A stretch of 21,748 nucleotides of DNA, taken from Pseudobutyrivibrio sp. (GTDB taxonomy: Bacteria; Bacillota_A; Clostridia; Lachnospirales; Lachnospiraceae). Numbering within the stretch: the first letter of the stretch is position 1; the number at the start of each line of letters is the position of its first letter. Below, piece by piece: positions 6,130-13,769 of the stretch. A model generated the notes under the pieces. It did not search any database, had not been told where the DNA came from, and saw nothing but the letters and a program-made list of their open reading frames with translations. Both the position numbers and the translations under genes were made by a program. The stretch is taken from NCBI GenBank assembly GCA_024691465.1, contig JAILNO010000017.1:1-21748 (forward strand). The letters are read 5' to 3'.

Positions 6130-6266
6130 ATCGGCCTAGTTGACTGGGCAAGCGCGAGTAGGGAAGTGCCATGCCGAGCATGGGAAGGACCTACACCGGC
6201 GGGAGGGCTCCCATGCGAAGGTATGGAGGGTGCCCTACGGGAGCTTGAGATTCTTGGAGGGCCGAT
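6130..6266 (+). ncRNA. Structured RNA element, copy A (unassigned family)
   Basis: The 186-nt thyA-folA gap holds a GC-rich segment with nested stems. The closing stem is ATCGGCC (6130-6136) with GGCCGAT (6260-6266). Then come GTAGGG (6158-6163) with CCCTAC (6233-6238), CCATGCC (6169-6175) with GGTATGG (6220-6226), and GCATGGG (6178-6184) with CCCATGC (6210-6216). The two inner stems are split by a GA/GAA internal loop. The apical part contains GGACCTAC and CCGGCGGG. A second copy at 13770-13961 keeps the core and changes paired bases together. The 3' side ends just before the folA ribosome site. It is much richer in GC than its neighbours. I do not recognise the family. Confidence 0.75.
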
Positions 6267-6279
6267 GAGAGGAGTTTAG

Positions 6280-6765
6280 ATGAATTTAATTGTTGCAGTA
6301 GATAAAAACTGGGCTATTGGCAAGGATAATAAGCTTTTGGTTAGTATCCCTGATGATATGAAGTTTTTTAGAGAGACTACTACCGGCAAGGTAGTTGTTA
6401 TGGGAAGAAAGACTTTAGAAAGCTTTCCTAATGGTAAGCCCTTAAAAAATAGAGTTAATATTGTATTGACCAGAGATCCAAAATATTCCGTGGATGGAGC
6501 GGTAATCGTTCACTCTAAGGAGGAATTGGATAAAGAACTGAATAAATATGATTCAGATGATATATATGTTATAGGTGGAGAAAGCATTTATAGACTTTTG
6601 CTAGATGATTGTGACAGGGCATTTGTTACGTATGTTGATTATGCATACGATGCGGATACCTACTTCCCTAATCTCGACGAAAAGTCTGAATGGAATTTGG
6701 CGGAGGAATCCGAAGAACAAACCTATTATGATATAGAATTTTACTTTAGAACCTACACACGTTAA
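6280..6765 (+). CDS. folA: Dihydrofolate reductase
   Basis: A 161-residue enzyme that reduces dihydrofolate to tetrahydrofolate with NADPH. Motifs are AVDKNWAIGKDNKLL (6-20, Met20-type loop), the catalytic acid in IPDDMKFF (Asp26), the NADPH-binding VVVMGRKTLESFP (38-50), NIVLTRD and YVIGGESIYRLLL. The residue matching E. coli Trp22 is Val21, so the usual active-site Trp is replaced. GAGAGGAG sits 5 nt before the ATG and directly follows the closing stem of RNA copy A. It is paired with thyA in the normal functional couple and followed by ilvB after 26 nt. Confidence 0.95.
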   Translation: MNLIVAVDKNWAIGKDNKLLVSIPDDMKFFRETTTGKVVVMGRKTLESFPNGKPLKNRVNIVLTRDPKYSVDGAVIVHSKEELDKELNKYDSDDIYVIGGESIYRLLLDDCDRAFVTYVDYAYDADTYFPNLDEKSEWNLAEESEEQTYYDIEFYFRTYTR

Positions 6766-6791
6766 CCGAGCACATGTAAGAGGAATGTATC

Positions 6792-8483
6792 ATGGCATTA
6801 AATATTACTGGAAGGAAGTTGTTTGTTAAGGCATTAAAAGAGGAAGGCGTAGATACAATATTTGCCTACCCTGGAGGTATGATTACAGATATTGTTGATG
6901 AGCTTTATAAGACAGAGGGGATAAATGTTGTCCTAGGACGACATGAGCAGGCTCTTGTTCATGAAGCTGAGGGCTACGCTAGGGCTACGGGAAAGACTGC
7001 GGTTGTGCTAGTCACTTCAGGCCCAGGTGCAACAAACACTATTACTGGTATTGCAGATGCATATTATGACAGCATTCCTATGGTTATTTTTACAGGTCAG
7101 GTGCCTCTTCACCTCATTGGAAATGATGCGTTCCAAGAGGTTGATATTGTCGGTATGACTCGCTCTATCACCAAATATGGCGTTACAGTTCGCCAACGTG
7201 ATGATATGGGTAAAATCATAAAGATGGGATTCCAAATTGCCTCAACAGGCAAGCCGGGCCCAGTTCTCATTGATATTCCAAAGGATATCCAGGTGATTTC
7301 TGGTGAGCCAGAGTATCCAAAGCATGTTGATATCCGAGGATATCATCCAAACGAGACTGTTCATATAGGACAGTTGAAAAAGGCTTATCGCCTATTAAAA
7401 AATGCAAAGCGCCCATTAATCCTAGCTGGTGGTGGTGTGAGGATTGCAAAGGCAGAGGCGAAGCTTTTAGAATTTGCAACAAAGATGAATGTACCAGTTA
7501 CTACAACTGTTATGGGTAAAGGTGTTATGCCTGAAGACCATCCTTTGTTTGTGGGAAATTGCGGTATGCATGGTCGCTATGCTGCTAATAAAGCAGTTAC
7601 TGAATGCGATGTTTTATTCTCAATTGGTACACGATTTAATGATAGAATAACAGGTGAATTAGATGAATTCGCCCCAAAGGCCAAGATAGTCCATGTAGAT
7701 ATTGCGTCTGCATCTATTTCAAGAAATGTTTCTGTAGATGTACCTGTTACAGCTGACGCTAAGATCGCTTTAGAGAGATTGGCTGAGTACGCTGAAAAGA
7801 TTAACACTGAAAAGTGGCTTACAAAGATAAAGGATTGGGAAGCAGAGCATCCGCTTACCATGCCAAACACAAAGATTGGCGTGTGTCCTCAGGATATCTG
7901 TGAAGCTATTAATGAAATCTTCCCAACAGCAAATATTGTAACTGATGTAGGTCAGCATCAGATGTGGGCCTCACAGTTTATTCGCTTGCACAAAGGTCAG
8001 GAGTTTATTACTTCCGGTGGTCTTGGGACGATGGGATTTGGTTTCCCAGCGGCTATTGGTGCAGCAATTGGCAAGCCTAAGAAACCAGTTGTATTAATTA
8101 CTGGCGATGGTGGTTTTCAGATGAATATGCAGGAAATGGCCACTGCAATGTCGGCTAAAACTCAGATAGTTATATGTATATTTAACAATTCAAACTTAGG
8201 TATGGTTCGTCAAATGCAGCAGCTTTTCTATGGCAAGCGCTATGAGATTACAGATTTAACTGCTGAGGATGGCAATTATTATCCTGACTTTTTAAAGTGG
8301 GCTGAGAGCTATAGCTGTAAGGCAATTAGGATTCTTGAAAAAGAAGACATTATTCCAGCACTAAAGGCCGCCAAAGAAAATAAGTCAGGTCCTACAGTAT
8401 TGGATTTTGCTGTTTCACCAGACGATTTAGTTCTTCCAATGGTAAAAAGCGGTACACCACTTAGCGAAATGATTCTGAGGTAG
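6792..8483 (+). CDS. ilvB: Acetolactate synthase, large (catalytic) subunit
   Basis: A 563-residue thiamine diphosphate enzyme, the first common step to valine, leucine and isoleucine. The N-terminal domain has the activating Glu52 in GRHEQALVHEAEGYARATG. The central FAD-binding domain covers about 190-345. The C-terminal domain holds the thiamine diphosphate/Mg motif GDGGFQMNMQEM (438-449) with NNSNLGMVRQ (465-474). The length fits biosynthetic large subunits. The regulatory subunit ilvN follows after 4 nt, so this is the anabolic, feedback-controlled form. No T-box or attenuator is seen in the 26-nt gap before it, so the pair seems to rely on the upstream promoter. Confidence 0.95.
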   Translation: MALNITGRKLFVKALKEEGVDTIFAYPGGMITDIVDELYKTEGINVVLGRHEQALVHEAEGYARATGKTAVVLVTSGPGATNTITGIADAYYDSIPMVIFTGQVPLHLIGNDAFQEVDIVGMTRSITKYGVTVRQRDDMGKIIKMGFQIASTGKPGPVLIDIPKDIQVISGEPEYPKHVDIRGYHPNETVHIGQLKKAYRLLKNAKRPLILAGGGVRIAKAEAKLLEFATKMNVPVTTTVMGKGVMPEDHPLFVGNCGMHGRYAANKAVTECDVLFSIGTRFNDRITGELDEFAPKAKIVHVDIASASISRNVSVDVPVTADAKIALERLAEYAEKINTEKWLTKIKDWEAEHPLTMPNTKIGVCPQDICEAINEIFPTANIVTDVGQHQMWASQFIRLHKGQEFITSGGLGTMGFGFPAAIGAAIGKPKKPVVLITGDGGFQMNMQEMATAMSAKTQIVICIFNNSNLGMVRQMQQLFYGKRYEITDLTAEDGNYYPDFLKWAESYSCKAIRILEKEDIIPALKAAKENKSGPTVLDFAVSPDDLVLPMVKSGTPLSEMILR

Positions 8484-8487
8484 AAAA

Positions 8488-8997
8488 ATGAAAAACAGAT
8501 GGATTGCACTATATGTAGAAAATCAAGTTGGTGTTTTGGCAAAGGTTTCAGGTTTGTTTTCTGCCAAATCATATAATCTACAGACTCTCACTGTTGGCAC
8601 AACAGAAAGAGATGATGTTTCGAGAATGACCATCTCAGTTATGGCTGATGATGCTACTTTCGAGCAGATTAAGAAACAGTTAAATGCTATGGTCGAGGTA
8701 ATTAAGGTCATAGATCTTACAACCTTGCCTATACATATGAAAGAGATATTGTATGCCAAAGTTTTTGGCCTTTCAGCAGAGGGGAAGACAGAGGCTTTTC
8801 AAATCTCACAGGTCTTTAATCAGGGTGGAAATGTTAAAATAGTTGACATAGGAAGTGATTCTGTTCTCTTTGAATGCACCTTGACTGAGAGGAAAAATAA
8901 TGAGCTTATCGCTCTTTTAAAATCTAGATTTAAGAAGATAGAGGTGACTCGTGGTGGCGCTGTTGCAGTGGAATCAATTAGCAGCTCTTGTCGATAG
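8488..8997 (+). CDS. ilvN: Acetolactate synthase, small (regulatory) subunit
   Basis: A 169-residue subunit that binds valine for feedback control and stimulates the catalytic subunit. An N-terminal ACT domain covers about 4-75 (WIALYVENQVGVLAKVSGLF, then YNLQTLTVG); a second ACT-like domain covers about 85-160. The length fits full-size small subunits. Its ATG is 4 nt after the ilvB stop, with a ribosome site (TGAGG) formed by the end of ilvB, so translational coupling is likely. Confidence 0.93.
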   Translation: MKNRWIALYVENQVGVLAKVSGLFSAKSYNLQTLTVGTTERDDVSRMTISVMADDATFEQIKKQLNAMVEVIKVIDLTTLPIHMKEILYAKVFGLSAEGKTEAFQISQVFNQGGNVKIVDIGSDSVLFECTLTERKNNELIALLKSRFKKIEVTRGGAVAVESISSSCR

Positions 8998-9006
8998 GAG
9001 AACATC

Positions 9007-10230
9007 ATGAAGAAATTTAGAGGATGCCTTGCCATTCTCCTTATGTTGATGCTTTGCTTGAGTAGCAGCAATGCTCAAGCGTCTCAGGCAGATGTTGATA
9101 GACTCAAAGAAGAATCTGAGAAAGCATCCAATGCAGTAAATCAAATTAATGATACTAAGAAACAGGTTGAAGAAGCTAAGGGACAGTTAGAAAGTCAGGC
9201 AAATACACTGTCAGGTCAGATTACCAGTTTGAACAATCAAATTTCTACTGTTACTGGAGAAATATCTCAAACGGAAGAAAATATTGCAGAGGTAGAAGCT
9301 GACATAGATGTTCTGAATGAACAATTGGATACTACTCAAAAATCATTGGATTCACAAAAGGAATCCATGAAGTTGCGTATTCAGTACATGTATGAAAACA
9401 AAACTACAAATACTATTGTAAACTTTTTGGAAAGTGGATCGATTTCCTCATTCCTTCAACGCTTAGAATATATGTCCCAAATCACATCCTATGACCAAGG
9501 GGCCATAGCTAAGTTTGAGGAGACACAAAAGCAACTAGAAGAAACAAAAGCTGCTATTGAAGAAAAGCAGCAGGAACTTTCGGATTATCAGGATACCTTG
9601 ACGTCCAAGAAAAGTCAGCTTGGTGTGTTAGTTGGTAGTACCACAACTGCCTTAAATACAACAAACTCTCAAATCGAAGACACTAAGGCTGCTATTGCAC
9701 AGCTAGAACAGCAGCTTGAGGAAGCAAAGGCATACGAAAAGAGAATCCAAAAGCAGTATCAGGATGCTCAGGTTGCACTGGCTCAAAGGCTTGCTGGTGA
9801 GCATGGCGGATATACAGGTGGATATAGCACGACGGACGAAGAGACACTTGTACTTGCTGCCCTGATACAGGCGGAAGCTGCAAACCAAGGTGACGCAGGT
9901 CGTCTGGCTGTTGGTTCGGTTGTAATGAACCGTGTGGCCAGTGGAAGATTCCCTAATACTGTTTCTGGAGTTATTTATGCTTCGGGACAATTTGCGCCTG
10001 TAACATCAGGTCGTGTGGCAGTTATTCTTGCACAAGGACCAAATAGCGCATGCCAGTATGCTGCAGCTCAGGCTATAGCAGGTAATACAAATACAGATGC
10101 ATTATTCTTCTGTACATATTCATATGCTCAGGCACTACATGAATCACAGGTGGCTGCTGGGCAATCAGGATTTTTGGATAGAACATCGGGTACTGTAATC
10201 AATGCCCATTATTTCTATAATTATAATTAA
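9007..10230 (+). CDS. Secreted coiled-coil cell wall hydrolase (SleB-type catalytic domain)
   Basis: A 407-residue exported protein. A signal peptide (1-25, cut after AQA) leads into a long Gln/Glu-rich coiled coil (about 28-265), similar to the N-terminal coiled coils of PcsB/FtsEX-activated hydrolases, including a YMYENKTTN segment (127-135). A short GGYTGGYS linker (267-274) follows. The C-terminal domain (about 277-407) is a SleB/CwlJ-like hydrolase_2 domain with AALIQAEAANQGD (Glu290 the likely catalytic acid), GSVVMNRV and GQFAPVTSGR. It probably cuts peptidoglycan as a lytic transglycosylase. The coiled coil suggests control by a membrane partner such as FtsEX, but that is inferred. 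It lies 9 nt after ilvN. Confidence 0.85.
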   Translation: MKKFRGCLAILLMLMLCLSSSNAQASQADVDRLKEESEKASNAVNQINDTKKQVEEAKGQLESQANTLSGQITSLNNQISTVTGEISQTEENIAEVEADIDVLNEQLDTTQKSLDSQKESMKLRIQYMYENKTTNTIVNFLESGSISSFLQRLEYMSQITSYDQGAIAKFEETQKQLEETKAAIEEKQQELSDYQDTLTSKKSQLGVLVGSTTTALNTTNSQIEDTKAAIAQLEQQLEEAKAYEKRIQKQYQDAQVALAQRLAGEHGGYTGGYSTTDEETLVLAALIQAEAANQGDAGRLAVGSVVMNRVASGRFPNTVSGVIYASGQFAPVTSGRVAVILAQGPNSACQYAAAQAIAGNTNTDALFFCTYSYAQALHESQVAAGQSGFLDRTSGTVINAHYFYNYN

Positions 10231-10244
10231 AGGAGGGTGACAAT

Positions 10245-10961
10245 ATGGCAACACCACATAATGAAGCAAACTTAGGAGATTTCGCAAAAACAGTTCTTAT
10301 GCCAGGCGATCCATTACGCGCAAAGTTCGTGGCAGATAACTTTCTAGAAGATGTAAAATGTGTAAACACAGTACGTAACTGTTTAGGATTTACTGGTACA
10401 TACAAGGGTGTACCTGTATCAGTAATGGCAAGTGGTATGGGTATGCCTTCAATTGGTATTTACTCATATGAGCTTTACGCATTCTACGATGTAGAGAACA
10501 TTATCCGTATCGGTTCTGCAGGTAGCTACACAGCTGACCTTAACGTTCTTGATGTAGTTATTTCAGAGAGCGCATTCTCTGAGAGTACATTTGCTAAGTA
10601 TACAAATGGAGTAGAGGATAAGACTTTATATCCAAGCAAGAAGATTAATGATATCGCTATTGCTAAGGCTAAGGAGCTTGGTATCAATGCTAAATTAGCA
10701 AAGGTACACTCAGCTGACCAGTTCTACACAGCACCTGAAATGGGCGGCTGGAAGGCTGTTAAGGAGCGCTGCCACTGCGATTGTGTTGAGATGGAAAGCT
10801 TTGCTTTATTTAATAATGCAAACATGCTTGGTAAGAATGCAACATGTATGCTTACAATTTCTGATTCATTTGTAACATCAGAGGAAATCCCAGCTGAGGA
10901 TAGACAGAAGTCATTTAAGGAAATGATGAAGCTAGCTCTTGAGACAGCTATCGCATTATAA
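10245..10961 (+). CDS. deoD: Purine nucleoside phosphorylase, DeoD type
   Basis: A 238-residue enzyme that splits purine (deoxy)nucleosides with phosphate for salvage; the family is hexameric. It has His5, the phosphate-binding GDPLRAKF (Gly21, Arg25), Arg44 and RIGSAGS (Arg88). VEMESFALF (181-189) binds the ribose, and ISDSFV supplies the catalytic Asp207. AGGAGGGTG lies 6 nt before the ATG. Codon choice is much more biased (GGT, CTT, AAG, GCA) than in folA or ilvN, suggesting high expression. It closes the run and is followed by a strong terminator. Confidence 0.95.
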   Translation: MATPHNEANLGDFAKTVLMPGDPLRAKFVADNFLEDVKCVNTVRNCLGFTGTYKGVPVSVMASGMGMPSIGIYSYELYAFYDVENIIRIGSAGSYTADLNVLDVVISESAFSESTFAKYTNGVEDKTLYPSKKINDIAIAKAKELGINAKLAKVHSADQFYTAPEMGGWKAVKERCHCDCVEMESFALFNNANMLGKNATCMLTISDSFVTSEEIPAEDRQKSFKEMMKLALETAIAL

Positions 10962-11000
10962 TTACATTTCTACTACTGTCTTTGCTTGATTAAAAGACTT

Positions 11001-11032
11001 GAGCCTAGTTAACTTAACTAGGCTCTTTTTTT
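11001..11032 (+). terminator. Strong intrinsic terminator after deoD
   Basis: GAGCCTAGTTA (11001-11011) and TAACTAGGCTC (11015-11025) form a perfect 11-pair stem with a 3-nt loop, followed by seven T. It ends the thyA-deoD run and isolates the butyrate operon. Confidence 0.92.
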
Positions 11033-11229
11033 AGTTTGCGAATTTTATGCAAATTGTCATATAAAAAGACACAATTCGGGAACTGCTATTAATAAAACTA
11101 GTTTCCACGGGAACGAAAAATCAAGGTTTTTTGATAATTATTTAACGAGCGGAGTAAGAGAATTGGTCACAAGAAAGATGAAAATTCTGAAAACTAGAAT
11201 ATAGTGCTAATATATGACAAAATCTTTAT

Positions 11230-11258
11230 TTGAATTTTCTGTGAAACTGTGCTAACAT
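11230..11258 (+). promoter_or_regulatory. Predicted promoter of the butyrate operon
   Basis: TTGAAT (11230-11235), a 17-nt spacer and TAACAT (11253-11258) preceded by an extended -10 TG at 11250-11251. The predicted start is near 11265. It is the best sigma-A promoter in the gap before thl. Confidence 0.6.
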
Positions 11259-11301
11259 TTCTACATCAGCGGCGCGGTGAGGTCTTTTTTTTTGAGGTTG
11301 C

Positions 11302-11319
11302 TCGTTAAAAAATTAACAG
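11302..11319. promoter_or_regulatory. Rex (NADH-sensing repressor) operator
   Basis: TCGTTAAAAAATTAACAG matches the Rex consensus TTGTTAA-N4-TTAACAA at 12 of 14 fixed positions, with a perfect GTTAA-N4-TTAAC core. Rex in Clostridia represses thl and other butyrate genes until NADH rises. The site lies about 40 nt after the predicted start, so it would act as a block to elongation, or it serves a promoter I did not see. Confidence 0.75.
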
Positions 11320-11415
11320 ATGTGAACATTCAAATTTGTTGATTTTGACGAAACATCAAAAAAGAGTTCAACAAGCCAAAATAAAAAAGTATTTCTTAAA
11401 AAGGAGAAAGAAAAC

Positions 11416-12618
11416 ATGGGAAAAAAAGTAGTTATTGCTAGCGCATGTAGAACAGCCATTGGTACAATGGGCGGATCACTTAGCAACACTCCAGCAGCAG
11501 ACTTAGGTGCTATCGTAATCAAGGAAGCAGTTAAGAGAGCTGGAATCAAGCCAGAGGACGTAGAGCACGTATATATGGGATGCGTTATCCAGGCAGGTTT
11601 AGGACAGAACGTTGCTCGTCAGGCAGCTATCAAGGCTGGTCTTCCAAACGAGACAACAGCAGTTACAACAAACGTTGTTTGTGGTTCTGGTCTTAACTGT
11701 GTTAACCAGGCAGCACAGATGATTATCGCAGGTGATGCTGATGTAGTAGTAGCAGGTGGTATGGAGAACATGTCACTCGCTCCATTCGCACTTCCAAATG
11801 CACGTTTTGGTTATAGAATGACTTGGCCATCAAACAGCCAGGGCGCTTTAGTAGATACAATGGTTAAGGATGCTCTTTGGGATGCATACAATGACTACCA
11901 CATGATCAAGACTGCAGATAATGTAGCTGAGCAGTGGAAGCTTACAAGAGAAGAGCTTGATGAGTTTGCTGTTAACTCTCAGAACAAGGCAGTTGCAGCT
12001 CAGGAATCTGGTGCATTCAAGGATGAAATCGTTCCTGTAGAAATCAAGAAGAAGAAGGAGACAATCCTTTTCGATACAGATGAAGGTCCAAGACCTGGTA
12101 CAACAATGGAAGGTCTTGCTAAGCTTAAGGCTCTTTATCCAAACGGTGTTGTTACAGCTGGTAATGCTTCAGGTATCAACGATGGTGCTGCAGCACTTGT
12201 AGTTATGTCTGAAGAGAAGGCTAAGGAACTTGGTGTTAAGCCACTCGTTACATTCGTAGCTGGTGCACTTGGCGGATGCGCTCCAGAAATCATGGGTGTT
12301 GGTCCAGTTCCTGCAACAAAGAAGGCTCTTGCTAAGGCTGGTCTTACAATTGATGATCTTGATGTTTACGAAGCAAACGAAGCATTTGCTGCACAGTCTG
12401 TAGCAGTTGGTAAGGAGCTTGGCTTCGACCTTAACAAGCTCAATCCAAACGGTGGTGCTATCGCCCTTGGACATCCAGTAGGAGCTTCAGGTGCTCGTAT
12501 CCTTGTAACTCTTATCTATGATATGATTCACAACCCAGAGTACAAGAAGGGTCTTGCTACTCTTTGCATCGGTGGCGGTATGGGTTGCGCTACTATCGTT
12601 GAGAAATATGAAGGCTAA
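11416..12618 (+). CDS. thl: Acetyl-CoA acetyltransferase (thiolase)
   Basis: A 400-residue biosynthetic thiolase that condenses two acetyl-CoA to acetoacetyl-CoA, the first step to butyrate. The nucleophile is Cys89 ([16 protein letters not shown]), and the other catalytic residues are His353 ([16 protein letters not shown]) and Cys384 (LCIGGGMGC). The length is typical. AAAGGAG stands 9 nt before the ATG. Codons are strongly biased, as for abundant fermentation enzymes. It is the first gene of the butyrate operon and lies behind the Rex-like site. Confidence 0.97.
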   Translation: MGKKVVIASACRTAIGTMGGSLSNTPAADLGAIVIKEAVKRAGIKPEDVEHVYMGCVIQAGLGQNVARQAAIKAGLPNETTAVTTNVVCGSGLNCVNQAAQMIIAGDADVVVAGGMENMSLAPFALPNARFGYRMTWPSNSQGALVDTMVKDALWDAYNDYHMIKTADNVAEQWKLTREELDEFAVNSQNKAVAAQESGAFKDEIVPVEIKKKKETILFDTDEGPRPGTTMEGLAKLKALYPNGVVTAGNASGINDGAAALVVMSEEKAKELGVKPLVTFVAGALGGCAPEIMGVGPVPATKKALAKAGLTIDDLDVYEANEAFAAQSVAVGKELGFDLNKLNPNGGAIALGHPVGASGARILVTLIYDMIHNPEYKKGLATLCIGGGMGCATIVEKYEG

Positions 12619-12682
12619 TCGTTTTCGTTAAGACGATAAGCAAACATTTAGGTTTTTATAATTCTACATATAAAATTATTAA

Positions 12683-12832
12683 GTGAGCGACAGCTCAATT
12701 AAGGTGAAGGTAGTCTGTAGTAAACAAGCTCTAATATTTCTTAAGCGGAGCTTTTTATGCGAAGCGTAGAAATCATTAGGCTTGTTTAAGTAACAGACGG
12801 GAGTACATCTAAGGAGCTGGAGCGGATTAAAA
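12683..12832 (+). ncRNA. Long hairpin in the thl-hbd gap (unassigned RNA structure)
   Basis: The 233-nt gap has an interrupted 25-pair stem: GTCTGT (12713-12718) with ACAGAC (12793-12798), AAACAAGC (12722-12729) with GCTTGTTT (12780-12787), CTAAT (12731-12735) with ATTAG (12775-12779), and ATTTCT (12736-12741) with AGAAAT (12768-12773). CAGCTC (12691-12696) can pair with GAGCTG (12814-12819), or with the nearer GAGC (12685-12688), as a switch-like alternative. There is no T-run after it, so it is not a classic terminator. It may stabilise or process the mRNA. It shows no clear similarity to elements A and B. Confidence 0.6.
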
Positions 12833-12851
12833 ATTCTAGGAGGATATTAAA

Positions 12852-13724
12852 ATGAAGGTAGGCGTAATTGGCGCAGGTACAATGGGCCAGGGCATTGCTA
12901 AGGCATTCGCTCAGGTTGACGGCTATGAAGTAGCTCTTTGCGATATTAAGCAGGAGTGGGCTGAAGGCGGTAAGGACAAGATTGCTAAGGGTTATGCAAG
13001 ACTTGTTGAAAAAGGTAAGATGGATCAGGCAGCAGTAGATGCTATCCTTGCTAAAATCACACCAGGTCTTAAGGAAGACCTTTGCAAAGATTGTGACCTC
13101 ATCGTTGAGGCTGCTTTCGAAAATATGGAAGTTAAGAAGACAACATTCAAGGAGCTTGACGAAATCGCTAAGCCTGAGTGCATCTTCGCTTCAAATACAT
13201 CTTCACTTTCAATCACAGAGATTGGAAATGGTCTTAACCGTCCAATGATTGGTATGCACTTCTTCAATCCTGCTGACAGAATGAAGCTTGTTGAGGTTAT
13301 CGCTGGTGTTAACACACCTGCTGAGACTGTTGATTGCATCAAGAAGATTTCTGAGGAAATCGGCAAGACTCCTGTACAGGTTAACGAGGCTGCTGGTTTC
13401 GTAGTAAACCGTATCCTTATCCCAATGATCAACGAAGCTGCTTTCATCAAGATGGAAGGTGTTTCTGATATCGCTGGTATCGATGCTGCAATGAAGCTTG
13501 GTGCTAACCACCCAATGGGACCACTTGAGCTCGGAGATTTCATCGGTCTTGATATCTGCCTTGCAATCATGGACGTTCTTTACAATGAGACAGGTGACAG
13601 CAAGTATCGTGCTTGCCCACTTCTTAGAAAGATGGTTCGTGGTGGTAACCTTGGTGTTAAGTCTGGTAAGGGATTCTACGTATACAACGCAGATCGTACA
13701 AAGACAGCAGTAGATGCACAGTAA
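12852..13724 (+). CDS. hbd: 3-hydroxybutyryl-CoA dehydrogenase
   Basis: A 290-residue NAD(P)H enzyme that reduces acetoacetyl-CoA to (S)-3-hydroxybutyryl-CoA. A Rossmann fold starts with GVIGAGTMGQGIAKAFA (4-20). The catalytic dyad is His136 (MHFFNPADRMKLVEVI) with Glu148. The C-terminal helical domain (about 190-285) has the usual NHPMGPLELGDFIGLD. AGGAGG lies 8 nt before the ATG. Directly after the stop is a palindrome GTTACGTAAC (13728-13737). The next pathway enzyme, crotonase, is not encoded on either side. Confidence 0.96.
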   Translation: MKVGVIGAGTMGQGIAKAFAQVDGYEVALCDIKQEWAEGGKDKIAKGYARLVEKGKMDQAAVDAILAKITPGLKEDLCKDCDLIVEAAFENMEVKKTTFKELDEIAKPECIFASNTSSLSITEIGNGLNRPMIGMHFFNPADRMKLVEVIAGVNTPAETVDCIKKISEEIGKTPVQVNEAAGFVVNRILIPMINEAAFIKMEGVSDIAGIDAAMKLGANHPMGPLELGDFIGLDICLAIMDVLYNETGDSKYRACPLLRKMVRGGNLGVKSGKGFYVYNADRTKTAVDAQ

Positions 13725-13769
13725 TTCGTTACGTAACCAAGCCAGATAAGGCTTTATGTAAATTATAAA

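Larger units (their letters stand above)
11033..11415 (+). promoter_or_regulatory. Regulatory region of the butyrate operon
   Basis: An AT-rich non-coding stretch of about 380 nt. It contains a small ATCAA..TTGAT hairpin (11120-11135), the promoter 11230-11258 and a Rex-like operator 11302-11319. A perfect 10-nt inverted repeat, TTTAACGAGC (11141-11150) and GCTCGTTAAA (11300-11309), brackets the promoter. The predicted leader is about 150 nt and ends in AAGGAG before thl. No reading frame is present. Confidence 0.65.

Noticed and set aside
6130..6266. Tetrahydrofolate riboswitch controlling folA
   Set aside because: The position before folA is tempting, but the conserved THF riboswitch sequences are not there, and the same element precedes bcd, which has no folate link.
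12619..12851. Hidden or broken crotonase gene
   Set aside because: Stops occur in all frames and no crotonase motif could be read; the gap is better explained by a hairpin structure.
13025..13570. 181-codon open frame on the minus strand inside hbd
   Set aside because: It is antisense to a clear, highly biased gene and has no ribosome site or recognisable domain; such frames follow from codon bias.
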